From contig JAHFUP010000011.1 in NCBI GenBank assembly GCA_023265025.1, positions 1 through 64,000 on the forward strand: DNA of 64,000 nucleotides. The letters run 5' to 3'. The position numbers were made by a program, and so were the translations under genes. The DNA is from Acidimicrobiia bacterium. Lineage in GTDB: Bacteria > Actinomycetota > Acidimicrobiia > Acidimicrobiales > AC-14. The number at the start of each line of letters is the position of its first letter. Within the stretch, counting starts at the first letter, position 1. Below are positions 18,364-26,429 of this stretch, in pieces. The notes under the pieces are model-generated. The model did no database searches. It was not told the origin of the DNA and saw nothing but the letters and a program-made list of their open reading frames with translations.

Positions 18364-20535
18364 ATGCCCACGAACGTTGACTTCACTTTCTCCGACACCA
18401 TCGCCGGCTACGTCACCCGCTACGAGGACGAGACCGACTCCTTCGGCCTGCGCACCAGCGACGGCCGCGTGTTCGAGGCCTACCTGACCAAGAACACCTA
18501 CTCCCAGGCCATGCGCAACTTCGGCGAGGCGTACCTCGACACCACGGGCCAGCAACGGGACATGCTGGTCCCCGAGCGCTACCTCTTCGCCTACGGGATC
18601 TTCTACCCCGAAGGGGGCGACCTTCGCTTCGAGGTGAAGTCGATCATCTTCCCGTCCACCCGCGGGAAGGAGCTCATCTTCGAGCAGCCCCGCTGGTGGG
18701 TGAACCAGGCCCGCTTCATCGGCGACTTCTACCTGCGGGGCCAGTTCCCCGACGGCAACTACGACTGGCGCAACTACCGGACGAAGCTGTCCCTCTCGGG
18801 CACGCACACCCCCGACTACATCGCCCCCGACTTCCGGCAGGAGACCGACACCATCTCCCGCCTGGTCTACGGCCTCGCCACCGCCTATCTGCTGACCGGT
18901 GAGGACCGCTTCCTGGAGGCGGCCGAGAGCGGCACCGAGTACCTGCGCGAGCACATGCGGGCCACGAACGACGCCGAGGGCATCGTCTACTGGTACCACG
19001 GCATCGACGTCTCCGGGAACAGCCAGCGCAAGATCTTCACCTCCGAGTTCGGCGACGACTACGACGCCATCCCGATGTACGAGCAGATCTACGCGCTCGC
19101 CGGCCCCACCCAGACGTTCCGGGTCACCGGCGACCCGCGGATCCTGAGCGACATCGAAAAGACGATCATGCTGTTCGACCGCTTCTACCGCGACACCGAG
19201 CTGGGCGGGTTCTTCTCCCACCTCGACCCCGTCACCCTCGACGGGCGGTCCGACAGCCTGCGGTCGAACCGGGCCCGCAAGAACTGGAACTCCGTCGGCG
19301 ACCACGCCCCCGCCTACCTGATCAACGCGGTCATCGCCACCGGGCGCCAGGACCTGGCCGACTTCCTGGTCGAGACCGGCAACACCATCCTCGAGCGCTT
19401 CCCCGACGACGAGCACAGCCCGTTCGTGCAGGAGCGCTTCCACGAGGACTGGACCGCCGACCGCAAGTGGGGCTGGCAGCAGGACAGCGCCGTGGTCGGC
19501 CACAACCTGAAGATCGCCTGGAACCTCATGCGCATCCACCACCTGCGGCCGAACGAGGGTTATGTGCACCTGGCCAACAAGATCGCCGACACCATGCCGG
19601 CGGTGGGCAGCGACCAGCAGCGGGGCGGCTGGTACGACGTGGTCGAGCGGCGCAAGGAGGGCACCCAGGAGTGGCACCGCTTCATCTGGCATGACCGCAA
19701 GGCCTGGTGGCAGCAGGAGCAGGCCATTCTCGCCTACTACATCCTCGCCGGCTCGCTCGGGAGCCACGAGCACGCCCGCCTCGGCCGGGAGTCCGCCGCG
19801 TTCTACAACGCCCACTTCCTCGACCACGACGAGGGCGGCGTCTACTTCAACGTGCTGGCCAGCGGCATCCCCTACCTGGTGGGCAACGAGCGCCTCAAGG
19901 GCAGCCATTCGATGTCGGGCTACCACTCGATGGAGCTCTGCTACCTCTCCGCGGTGTACAGCAACCTTCTCGTGAACGAGGAGGACCTCGAGCTGCACTT
20001 CAAGCCCAAGGCCGTCTCGTTCCCCGACGGGATCCTCCGGGTGGCACCGGACCTCCTGCCGCCCGGCAGCGTCCGCCTCTCCGAGGTGTGGATCGACGAC
20101 GTGCCGTACGCCGACTTCGACGCCGACGCCCTGACCGTCAAGCTGCCGCCCAACCAGGAGTGCCGGGTCAAGGTGCGCATCGTGTCGGCGACCGACAAGT
20201 TCGACTCGCTCTACGCCATCGTCGACGGCAAGGCGCGCGTCACCATGCGGGGCAAGCTCGACCCCGACGAGGTCATCAAGGTCCGGCGCGACCTCGACCG
20301 GGTCCTCGCCGCCAACCCGAGCCGGATCATCCTCGACGTCCGCGCGCTCGAGTCGATCTCCCGGCAGGGCATGAACGAGCTGCTGTTCTTCCGGTCCAAG
20401 GTCGCCATGAACGAGGACGTGTACGTCCTCGGCGCCTGTGAGGGCGTCGCCGAGATGTTCGTCGAGGCGGGCGACGCCGAAGCCGCCGGCGGCGACTTCT
20501 GCCGGGTGGACGACGAGTCCGAGATCCCGGACTGA
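18364..20535 (+). CDS. AGE-type epimerase-fold protein fused to a C-terminal STAS domain
   Basis: Residues about 100-560 form an (alpha/alpha)6-type N-acylglucosamine 2-epimerase/cellobiose-epimerase-like domain (RWWVNQARFIGDFYLRG, ETDTISRLVYGLATAYLLTG, WGWQQDSAVVGHNLKIAWNL, WWQQEQAILAYYILAG). Residues about 615-715 resemble a STAS domain (ARVTMRGKLDPDEVI, RIILDVRALESISRQGMNELLFFRSK). The N-terminal 100 residues are not assigned. STAS domains usually mediate phosphorylation-dependent protein interaction; joined to a sugar epimerase-like domain this is unusual. The gene lies between glgX and a flavoprotein in one strand-wise run. The catalytic activity is uncertain. Confidence 0.72.
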   Translation: MPTNVDFTFSDTIAGYVTRYEDETDSFGLRTSDGRVFEAYLTKNTYSQAMRNFGEAYLDTTGQQRDMLVPERYLFAYGIFYPEGGDLRFEVKSIIFPSTRGKELIFEQPRWWVNQARFIGDFYLRGQFPDGNYDWRNYRTKLSLSGTHTPDYIAPDFRQETDTISRLVYGLATAYLLTGEDRFLEAAESGTEYLREHMRATNDAEGIVYWYHGIDVSGNSQRKIFTSEFGDDYDAIPMYEQIYALAGPTQTFRVTGDPRILSDIEKTIMLFDRFYRDTELGGFFSHLDPVTLDGRSDSLRSNRARKNWNSVGDHAPAYLINAVIATGRQDLADFLVETGNTILERFPDDEHSPFVQERFHEDWTADRKWGWQQDSAVVGHNLKIAWNLMRIHHLRPNEGYVHLANKIADTMPAVGSDQQRGGWYDVVERRKEGTQEWHRFIWHDRKAWWQQEQAILAYYILAGSLGSHEHARLGRESAAFYNAHFLDHDEGGVYFNVLASGIPYLVGNERLKGSHSMSGYHSMELCYLSAVYSNLLVNEEDLELHFKPKAVSFPDGILRVAPDLLPPGSVRLSEVWIDDVPYADFDADALTVKLPPNQECRVKVRIVSATDKFDSLYAIVDGKARVTMRGKLDPDEVIKVRRDLDRVLAANPSRIILDVRALESISRQGMNELLFFRSKVAMNEDVYVLGACEGVAEMFVEAGDAEAAGGDFCRVDDESEIPD

Positions 20536-20548
20536 CCGAACGGCACCA

Positions 20549-21469
20549 GTGGCAAACAAGACCGTCGACTCCATCATCGTGGGGGCCGGCCCGGCCGGCC
20601 TCTCGGCGGCCATCTACCTGGCGCGCTACGACCGCACCGTCGTCGTCTTCGACGCCGGCCACGGCCGCTCCACCCACCACCAGATCAACCACAACTACCT
20701 CGGCTTCCCGGGCGGCGTGCCGGCGGCCAAGCTGCGCGAGCTGGGCCGGGCCCAGCTCGCCGAGTACCCCCAGGTCGACTTCGAGCACCACAAGGTTCTC
20801 GACATGCGGCGCGAGGGCGACCTGTTCGTCGCCGAGGGCCAGTTCGGGTCGTACACCGCCCGCGTCGTCATCATCGCCACCGGCGTCCTCGACCACTACC
20901 CGCACTTCCACGGCTGGGAGTCCTACGTCGGCACGAGCATGTTCTGGTGCATCACGTGCGACGGGTACGCGAGCAAGGGCAAGAACATCCTGGTCATCGG
21001 CCACACCAACGGTGCCGCCGGCGAGGCGGTGCAGCTCAGCCGGTTCTCCAAGCGCCTGACCGTGCTCACCAACAGTCATGTGAACGAGATCGAGCCGAAG
21101 TACATGGACCGCCTGGGCAAGTTCGGCATCCCCGTGATCCACGACAAGATCGAGCGGGCGGTGGGCACCGATGGGCAGCTTCACTCCGTCCTCACCCAGG
21201 GCGGCCTGGAGGTCGAGCTCGACGCACTCTTCTGCACCCAGGGCGCCACGCCCGAGGTGCAGCTCGCGGTCGACCTGGGCGTGAGCCTGTTCTCGAACGG
21301 CTACATCGACACCGACATCGAGCAGAGGACCAACGTTCCCGGGGTCTTCGCCGCCGGCGACGTCACCCGCATACACGGCCACCAGATCACGACCGCCGTC
21401 CACGAGGGCGCCACCGCCGCGTCGGCGGCCAACTACTACCTCTACCCGGCGGACCTCAAGGCGGACTGA
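20549..21469 (+). CDS. Thioredoxin-reductase-like FAD/NAD(P) oxidoreductase
   Basis: The 306-residue protein has the FAD motif VGAGPAGLSAAIYLAR at the N-terminus, a CxxC in WCITCDG (about residue 134) followed by an NAD(P)-binding stretch NILVIGHTNGAAGEA, and the C-terminal FAD motif GVFAAGDVTR. Size and order match low-molecular-weight thioredoxin reductases. The second nucleotide motif (GHTNGAAGEA) departs from GxGxxA, so the pyridine nucleotide preference or partner may differ. GTG 20549 lies 13 bases after the AGE/STAS stop. Confidence 0.87.
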   Translation: MANKTVDSIIVGAGPAGLSAAIYLARYDRTVVVFDAGHGRSTHHQINHNYLGFPGGVPAAKLRELGRAQLAEYPQVDFEHHKVLDMRREGDLFVAEGQFGSYTARVVIIATGVLDHYPHFHGWESYVGTSMFWCITCDGYASKGKNILVIGHTNGAAGEAVQLSRFSKRLTVLTNSHVNEIEPKYMDRLGKFGIPVIHDKIERAVGTDGQLHSVLTQGGLEVELDALFCTQGATPEVQLAVDLGVSLFSNGYIDTDIEQRTNVPGVFAAGDVTRIHGHQITTAVHEGATAASAANYYLYPADLKAD

Positions 21470-21533
21470 CGAAGCCCTCACGGCGGCACCGGGAAGCAAC
21501 GCCGAGGGGTGGGGGAACAGGCACACTGTCGAT

Positions 21534-22076
21534 ATGAAGATCGCGTTCGTCGGCTCGTTCTCGACAGGGAAGACAACCCTGGCCAACCTGTTCGCCCGCG
21601 AATGGGGCTACCCGCTGCTCCCCGAGGTGGCGCGCGAGGTCGTCGCCCTCGGCTTCCCCCTCGACCAGAGCGCCACCGCGGAGACCGAGACCCTGATCTT
21701 CCTCAAGCAGTGGCGGGCCGAGGTCTCCCACGAGCGCTTCGTCGCCGACCGGTCGATCTACGACGTCCTCGCCTACGCCGACTGGGTCATGGAGCACCAG
21801 GACGGCCAGCGCAAGGAGAACCACCTCTGGTACGAGTCGCGTGAACTGGCCACGATGGAGCTCCGGTCACGTTACGACCACGTCTTCTACCTACCGGTCG
21901 AGTTCCCGATCGTGCTCGACGGCCTGCGCCCCGACGACGCGCAGTTCCAGGCCGACATCGATCGTCGCATCACCGACCTGCTGAAGGGCTCCGACGTGGC
22001 CTTCCATACCTTGACGGGATCGATCGCATCCAGGCAGGAGCAGGTCCGCCGGACGGTGCAGATGGCGCCGGCGTGA
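21534..22076 (+). CDS. NadR-like P-loop kinase/ATPase
   Basis: A 180-residue P-loop protein with Walker A GSFSTGKTT at residues 8-16 and ADRSIYDVLAYADW, arranged as in the C-terminal ribosylnicotinamide kinase domain of NadR and related AAA_28 proteins. The substrate may be nicotinamide riboside or another nucleoside, which cannot be decided here. Its TGA overlaps the GTG start of corA (GTGA), so the two are translationally coupled. Confidence 0.75.
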   Translation: MKIAFVGSFSTGKTTLANLFAREWGYPLLPEVAREVVALGFPLDQSATAETETLIFLKQWRAEVSHERFVADRSIYDVLAYADWVMEHQDGQRKENHLWYESRELATMELRSRYDHVFYLPVEFPIVLDGLRPDDAQFQADIDRRITDLLKGSDVAFHTLTGSIASRQEQVRRTVQMAPA

Positions 22077-23026
22077 TCACGGCTCGCTGCTACCCCGACG
22101 GGGCCTACCGGCAGGTCGAGCCCGAAGAGGTCTCGGAGGCGATCAAGGACAAGGACCAGCTCGTCTGGGTCGACGTCGCCGCCCCCGACGAGGACGACCT
22201 GCTGGCGGTGCAGGAGGAGTTCTCGCTCCACGCGTTGGCCATGGAGGACGTCAGGGAGCGCCACCAGCGGCCGAAGCTCGAGCACTACCCCGACCATGCG
22301 TTCATCGTGATGTACACCGCGGAGCGCAAGGAGGTCGACATCTTCATCGGTCCCACGTGGCTCGTCACGGTCAGGGAAGACGACGCGGTCGGCGAACCGT
22401 CGTTCGTCGACGGCGCCCGCAAGCGCTTCGACCGCACCCGGTCCGAGCATGCCACCGTCGGCTTCCTGCTCTACGTGATCCTCGACGAGCTGGTCGACGG
22501 GTATTTCAGCCGCAACGACGAGGTCGAGGACGAGCTGGAGGAGTTGGAGGACCAAATCTTCGCCGAGGGCCACGTGAGTGAGCGGGAGATCCAGCAGAAC
22601 CTCTTCGACGTGCGCCGGCGGCTCGTCACCTACCGGCGTCTGGCCGTGCCGACCCGCGACGTCCTCTCCGCTCTCCTCCGCAGGGAGGTCGAGTGGATCG
22701 ATGAAAACGCCATCACCCACCTGCAGGACGTCTTCGACCATGTACTGCGGGCCATCGACATGGTCGACAATCACCGGGAGCTGATGGGCAACGCGGTGGA
22801 CGCCCACCTGGCCATCATCTCGAACCAGCAGAACCGCGTGATGAAGCGGATGACGTCGTGGGGCGCCATCCTGCTGGGGTCGACGCTCGTGACCGGCATC
22901 TACGGGATGAACTTCACCCACATGCCCGAGCTGACCTGGACGTGGGGGTTCTGGTGGGCGCTGGCGATCATGGCGTTCATCACCATCGCCGGCTATCTCT
23001 GGTTCAAGGCCCGCGATTGGCTTTAG
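22073..23026 (+). CDS. corA: CorA-family magnesium/divalent cation transporter
   Basis: The 317-residue protein ends with two membrane helices, and the first is followed by the family signature YGMNF (about residue 280) and then MPEL. The large N-terminal cytoplasmic domain with long helices (EVEDELEELEDQIF, LFDVRRRLVTYRRL) fits CorA, a pentameric Mg2+ channel of the cytoplasmic membrane. Start GTG 22073 overlaps the kinase stop. It converges on the PhoU/TrkA-C gene across a hairpin-rich 149-bp gap. Confidence 0.93.
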   Translation: MITARCYPDGAYRQVEPEEVSEAIKDKDQLVWVDVAAPDEDDLLAVQEEFSLHALAMEDVRERHQRPKLEHYPDHAFIVMYTAERKEVDIFIGPTWLVTVREDDAVGEPSFVDGARKRFDRTRSEHATVGFLLYVILDELVDGYFSRNDEVEDELEELEDQIFAEGHVSEREIQQNLFDVRRRLVTYRRLAVPTRDVLSALLRREVEWIDENAITHLQDVFDHVLRAIDMVDNHRELMGNAVDAHLAIISNQQNRVMKRMTSWGAILLGSTLVTGIYGMNFTHMPELTWTWGFWWALAIMAFITIAGYLWFKARDWL

Positions 23027-23034
23027 TCGCCTTC

Positions 23035-23146
23035 GCAAGCGGAGCTTGCTCGGCGAGGCAGTTGCGCTCGGCCGGCCGGCAGAGCCGGCCGGCCTCGCAC
23101 TGGAAGGCTCCCTCGCCGCCAGCCTGAAGGGGCCGCCTTCGGCGGC
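23035..23146. terminator. Three-hairpin array between convergent corA and PhoU/TrkA-C genes
   Basis: Three perfect stems with 3-nt loops follow one another: GCAAGC-GGA-GCTTGC (23035-23049), GGCCGGCCGGC-AGA-GCCGGCCGGCC (23070-23094) and GCCGCC-TTC-GGCGGC (23132-23146). The middle one is an 11-bp pure G/C stem. No T-tracts are present. Position between convergent stops supports bidirectional termination. Confidence 0.6.
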
Positions 23147-23175
23147 GCCGGAGGCCGGCAGCCTGAAAGGCAGCG

Positions 23176-24408
23176 TTACCGGTACGACCCTGCCGGCACG
23201 AGCTGGTCCTCGCCGGTGTCCTCGTCCTCTATCAGGACGTAGCCGCACAGTTCGGCGAGGAGGGCATGGCCCTCGTCGGGGCCGGTGGCGATGAGGTCGT
23301 CGCCGGCCTGCAGCACGACGCCGGCCCGGGGCCGGTAGAGGTAGCGGCCGCCACGGCGGATGGCCAGGAGGTAGAAGCCGGTCTCGGTCTCCATGCACAA
23401 GGACTGCAACGACGCCCCGTCGGCCGGCGCCCCGTCCGCGACCGGCACCCGGACCACCACCTCGTCGGCGTGGCCCAGGGCGATGGCGAGGATCGGGTGG
23501 AGCTCCTCGCCCTCCTCCACCAGCCACACCAGCTGCTGGGCGGCGTCGCCGATCTCCTCGGCCGCCTGGGCCAGGTGGAGCAGGCCGCGCAGTGCAGAGG
23601 GGTCGAGGTGCTCCTGGGCGCCCCGAAGGACCCAGAGCTCGAGGCGCTCCTTCATCTCGTCGAGGCGGTCCTCGAGGTGGTTGACCTCGGCGGCGAGGCC
23701 CTGGTCACGGAGCACCAGCGCCGAGTAGGCCAGTCCGACCGCAACCTCGGAGATGTTCTTCATCTCGACCAGCACGTCGATGGCCCGGTCGAGGTCGGAG
23801 ACCTCCGCCTCCTCCGACGGCTTCGGTGGCTCCCAGACCGGAGCGCCGGCGAGGGAGCGCAGCTCGGCGATGCCGGCGGCGGCGCCCTGGAGGAAAAGCA
23901 CGTCGCCCGGCAGCAGGACGAGGTCGCCGTCGACCTCCGTCAGCCAGTCGCGGTCGCGGCGAACGGCCACGACCCGCATGCCCACCTCGACCGGCAGCTC
24001 CAGGTCGGACAGCGGACGGTGGGCCATCTGGGAGTCTTCCCGGATGCGCACCCGGTGGGAGATCTCCTCGGCCGTCGAGAGGTCGGCGACCAATGCCCGG
24101 GGGATCCCCAGCCGGTGGGTGACGATGCGGCCGATGTCGACTGCGGCGTTGCCCAGCCGCTCGATGGCGCCGACGACCTGCAGGACCGACGCCATGGCAT
24201 CGGCGTCACGGGGCGAGCGGGCGGCCAGCACGCAGACGGCCCGCATCTCGTGCACGAGGTCGGACAGGCGCTCCTCGAGCTGGTAGACCTCCTCGGCCAT
24301 GGCGACGTCGCTGAAGTACACCGCCGCGTAGCCCAGGTCGATCATGAGCTCGGAGGTGTCCTTCGCCTCCGACAGCATGGTCTTCAGATTTCGGGGTTTT
24401 TCGTCCAC
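23176..24408 (-). CDS. Duplicated PhoU/TrkA-C domain regulatory protein
   Basis: The 410-residue soluble protein has two repeats of a PhoU-like helical segment followed by a TrkA-C (RCK_C) domain: helices about 1-105 and TrkA-C about 118-190 (MRVVAVRRDRDWLTEVDGDLVLLPGDVL), then helices about 205-310 and TrkA-C about 320-395 (FYLLAIRRGGRYLYRPRAGVVLQAGDDL). TrkA-C domains bind ligands that gate cation transporters. It is the last gene of the run containing the SLC41/MgtE-like transporter, so a regulatory partnership with that transporter is likely but inferred. Confidence 0.82.
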   Translation of the reverse strand: MDEKPRNLKTMLSEAKDTSELMIDLGYAAVYFSDVAMAEEVYQLEERLSDLVHEMRAVCVLAARSPRDADAMASVLQVVGAIERLGNAAVDIGRIVTHRLGIPRALVADLSTAEEISHRVRIREDSQMAHRPLSDLELPVEVGMRVVAVRRDRDWLTEVDGDLVLLPGDVLFLQGAAAGIAELRSLAGAPVWEPPKPSEEAEVSDLDRAIDVLVEMKNISEVAVGLAYSALVLRDQGLAAEVNHLEDRLDEMKERLELWVLRGAQEHLDPSALRGLLHLAQAAEEIGDAAQQLVWLVEEGEELHPILAIALGHADEVVVRVPVADGAPADGASLQSLCMETETGFYLLAIRRGGRYLYRPRAGVVLQAGDDLIATGPDEGHALLAELCGYVLIEDEDTGEDQLVPAGSYR

Positions 24409-24428
24409 CTAGGCCTTCAGCGTACCGG

Positions 24429-25892
24429 TCAGCGGCCCAGCCGTTCGGCCAGGCTGCGGGCCGTTGCCTCGTCGAGGCCGGTCACGATGCCCTTGCTCCC
24501 CGGTAGGGCCTCCAGCCGGGGGGCGGACACCACCCGGCCATCCACCAGGATGGCGAACTGCCCGCCGGCGCCGACCTCCCGGAACAGGTCGCCCATGCGG
24601 TCCACGCCGTGGGGCGTGAGCGTGTATTCCACCGCCCACGTGCCGGTCGTGCGGTCCTCGCGGGCGACGGCCGTGGCGACGTCGGCGGCAGAGAGGAAGG
24701 GGGCGATGACCTGGTAGCAAGCCACCTCCCGGCCGGCGACCGTCTCGGGCAGGATGACGCCCACGCGCATGAGCGAGCACGGCGGCGCCAACGTGGCCCG
24801 AACGGGCACGATGTAGAAGTAGGCGTTCGGGTCGGGCACGACGACGCCCGGGGGAGGCCCGATGTCCGGCGGCAGCCCGATGGCCGCCGGCGGGATGGGC
24901 GTGGGGGCCACCCGGGCGACCAGCTTCGCCCATGCCGCGTCGTCAATCGGGCGGAGGCCCCGCGCCATGGCGGCCACCTCTTGCTCGGACAGTCCGCTGG
25001 CCTGCACCGTCACCGTGATCCCAGGCTGTTCGACCCATGTGAGGTAGCTCTCCTGGCCGCCGAGGTACATCGCCGTGGTGTCCCGCACCTTCTTGGCCCG
25101 GCTGCCGGGAAGCCACAGCGCCAGCTCCTCCACGGTCGCGCCCGGATCCCTGTCGACGATGACCGAGAACATGGCGCCGTCGTCGGCCTGCCAGCGCTGG
25201 AAGGTGGCCAGCGGGAAGCCGTCCTTTCGGCCGGCACCCAGGGGGGCGAAGCCCGTAGGCAGCGCCGGCACCGCGGTGGCGGCATCGTCCCGCAGCAGGC
25301 TCTCGGCCACTGCGATCAGATCCTGCTGCGACAGTCCGAACGTCGTCACCCCGACCGTGGTGCCGTCCGCCTGGGTCCAGCTCAGGATCCTCTGGCCGAA
25401 GGAATCGCCGGCGACGGCGACGTCACGACCGAGGACCCGCAGCGGGGTCGGCTCCGGCATCGTGCCGGCGGTGGCCCGATCGGCCGGCACGATGATCACG
25501 ACGGACGCCTCCACCGCACCGCCGGCGGCGCGGCGACCGAACGCCCGGTAGGCCCACGCCGGAAGCGGGCTGAACGGTGCGGAGTCGGTCGCCTCGGCAA
25601 GACGGAAGCGCGGTTCGACGCCGGTCGGGACGAGGTACAGCCCATCGGTGCCACCGGTGACCTTGAGCGGGCGATCACCTTCGCCGTTCAGCACGACCGC
25701 GAGCATCACGACCACGAGCGCGACGGCTGCGACCGGAGCGAGGACCAGCCACTGCACAGGCAGCCGCCGCCGCACCCGCCCGCCGGCCTCGATCCCCGCC
25801 TGGATCCGCCGCCAGGCCCCGGGCGACGTGGTGGTCGTCTCCGCCTGATCGGCCAGCGCCCGCCTCAGCCGCTCCTCCACAGCACCACTCAT
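24429..25892 (-). CDS. Membrane-anchored anti-sigma-like protein with SecD P1-like C-terminal domain
   Basis: The 487-residue protein has a short cytoplasmic N-terminus, one membrane helix at about residues 46-70 and a long extracytoplasmic part. The last 110 residues (VEYTLTPHGVDRMGDLFREV, GGQFAILVDGRVVSAPRLEA, GIVTGLDEATARSLAERL) resemble the SecDF P1 head subdomain. The ATG overlaps the TGA of the ECF sigma gene (ATGA), the classical placement of an anti-sigma factor; I see no zinc-binding HxxxCxxC motif. Calling it an anti-sigma factor is by context. Confidence 0.68.
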   Translation of the reverse strand: MSGAVEERLRRALADQAETTTTSPGAWRRIQAGIEAGGRVRRRLPVQWLVLAPVAAVALVVVMLAVVLNGEGDRPLKVTGGTDGLYLVPTGVEPRFRLAEATDSAPFSPLPAWAYRAFGRRAAGGAVEASVVIIVPADRATAGTMPEPTPLRVLGRDVAVAGDSFGQRILSWTQADGTTVGVTTFGLSQQDLIAVAESLLRDDAATAVPALPTGFAPLGAGRKDGFPLATFQRWQADDGAMFSVIVDRDPGATVEELALWLPGSRAKKVRDTTAMYLGGQESYLTWVEQPGITVTVQASGLSEQEVAAMARGLRPIDDAAWAKLVARVAPTPIPPAAIGLPPDIGPPPGVVVPDPNAYFYIVPVRATLAPPCSLMRVGVILPETVAGREVACYQVIAPFLSAADVATAVAREDRTTGTWAVEYTLTPHGVDRMGDLFREVGAGGQFAILVDGRVVSAPRLEALPGSKGIVTGLDEATARSLAERLGR

Positions 25893-26389
25893 CGTTCGAT
25901 CATCCCTTCCAGCTGGCGGAGGCCCCGGTGGACGAGCGACTTCACCGTGCCCGGGCGGCAGCCCAGGGCGAGGGCCACATCGGCTTCCGACATGTCGGCG
26001 TAGTACCGGAGAACCAGGGCGGTGCGCTGGCGCAGGCCGAGGCGGGCGAGGGCGTCGAGCAGCTCGCGGGCCTCGGGGTCCACCGCTTCGGCGACGGGCC
26101 GGGGCAGATGCTCACGCTCCAACCGCCGGCGGCGGTGCCAGGAGTTGCACCCGTTCACGACGATCCTCCGGAGGTAGGCGGCCGGCTGGTCGGCCCGGTC
26201 CCAGCTCTTGTACATGCGCACGAACGCCTCCTGGACGACGTCCTCAGCCACCTCGTTCGACCCGGTGATGAGGTGGGCCAGGCGGACCATGGGCAGGTAC
26301 TCCCGCCGGTACAACGCGGCCACGCCGTCGGCCCTGTCCCGCAGACTCTCGAGTCGCTCGGCTTCCTCGATCACCGCGTCCGCCTCCAT
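25889..26389 (-). CDS. ECF sigma factor (SigE-like)
   Basis: The 166-residue protein has sigma-70 region 2 (LYRREYLPMVRLAHLITGSNEVAEDVVQEAFVRMYKSW) and region 4.2 (LGLRQRTALVLRYYADMSEADVALALGCRPGTVKSLVHRGL). It directs RNA polymerase to alternative promoters, presumably released from the co-encoded membrane protein. ATG 26389 has AGGAG about 13 bases upstream. It follows the transporter gene with 40 bases between, so it may be both co-transcribed and independently expressed. Confidence 0.9.
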   Translation of the reverse strand: MEADAVIEEAERLESLRDRADGVAALYRREYLPMVRLAHLITGSNEVAEDVVQEAFVRMYKSWDRADQPAAYLRRIVVNGCNSWHRRRRLEREHLPRPVAEAVDPEARELLDALARLGLRQRTALVLRYYADMSEADVALALGCRPGTVKSLVHRGLRQLEGMIER

Positions 26390-26429
26390 GTCCCAACGAC
26401 TCCTGGGACCGCCGATTCGTTCCCTCGTT

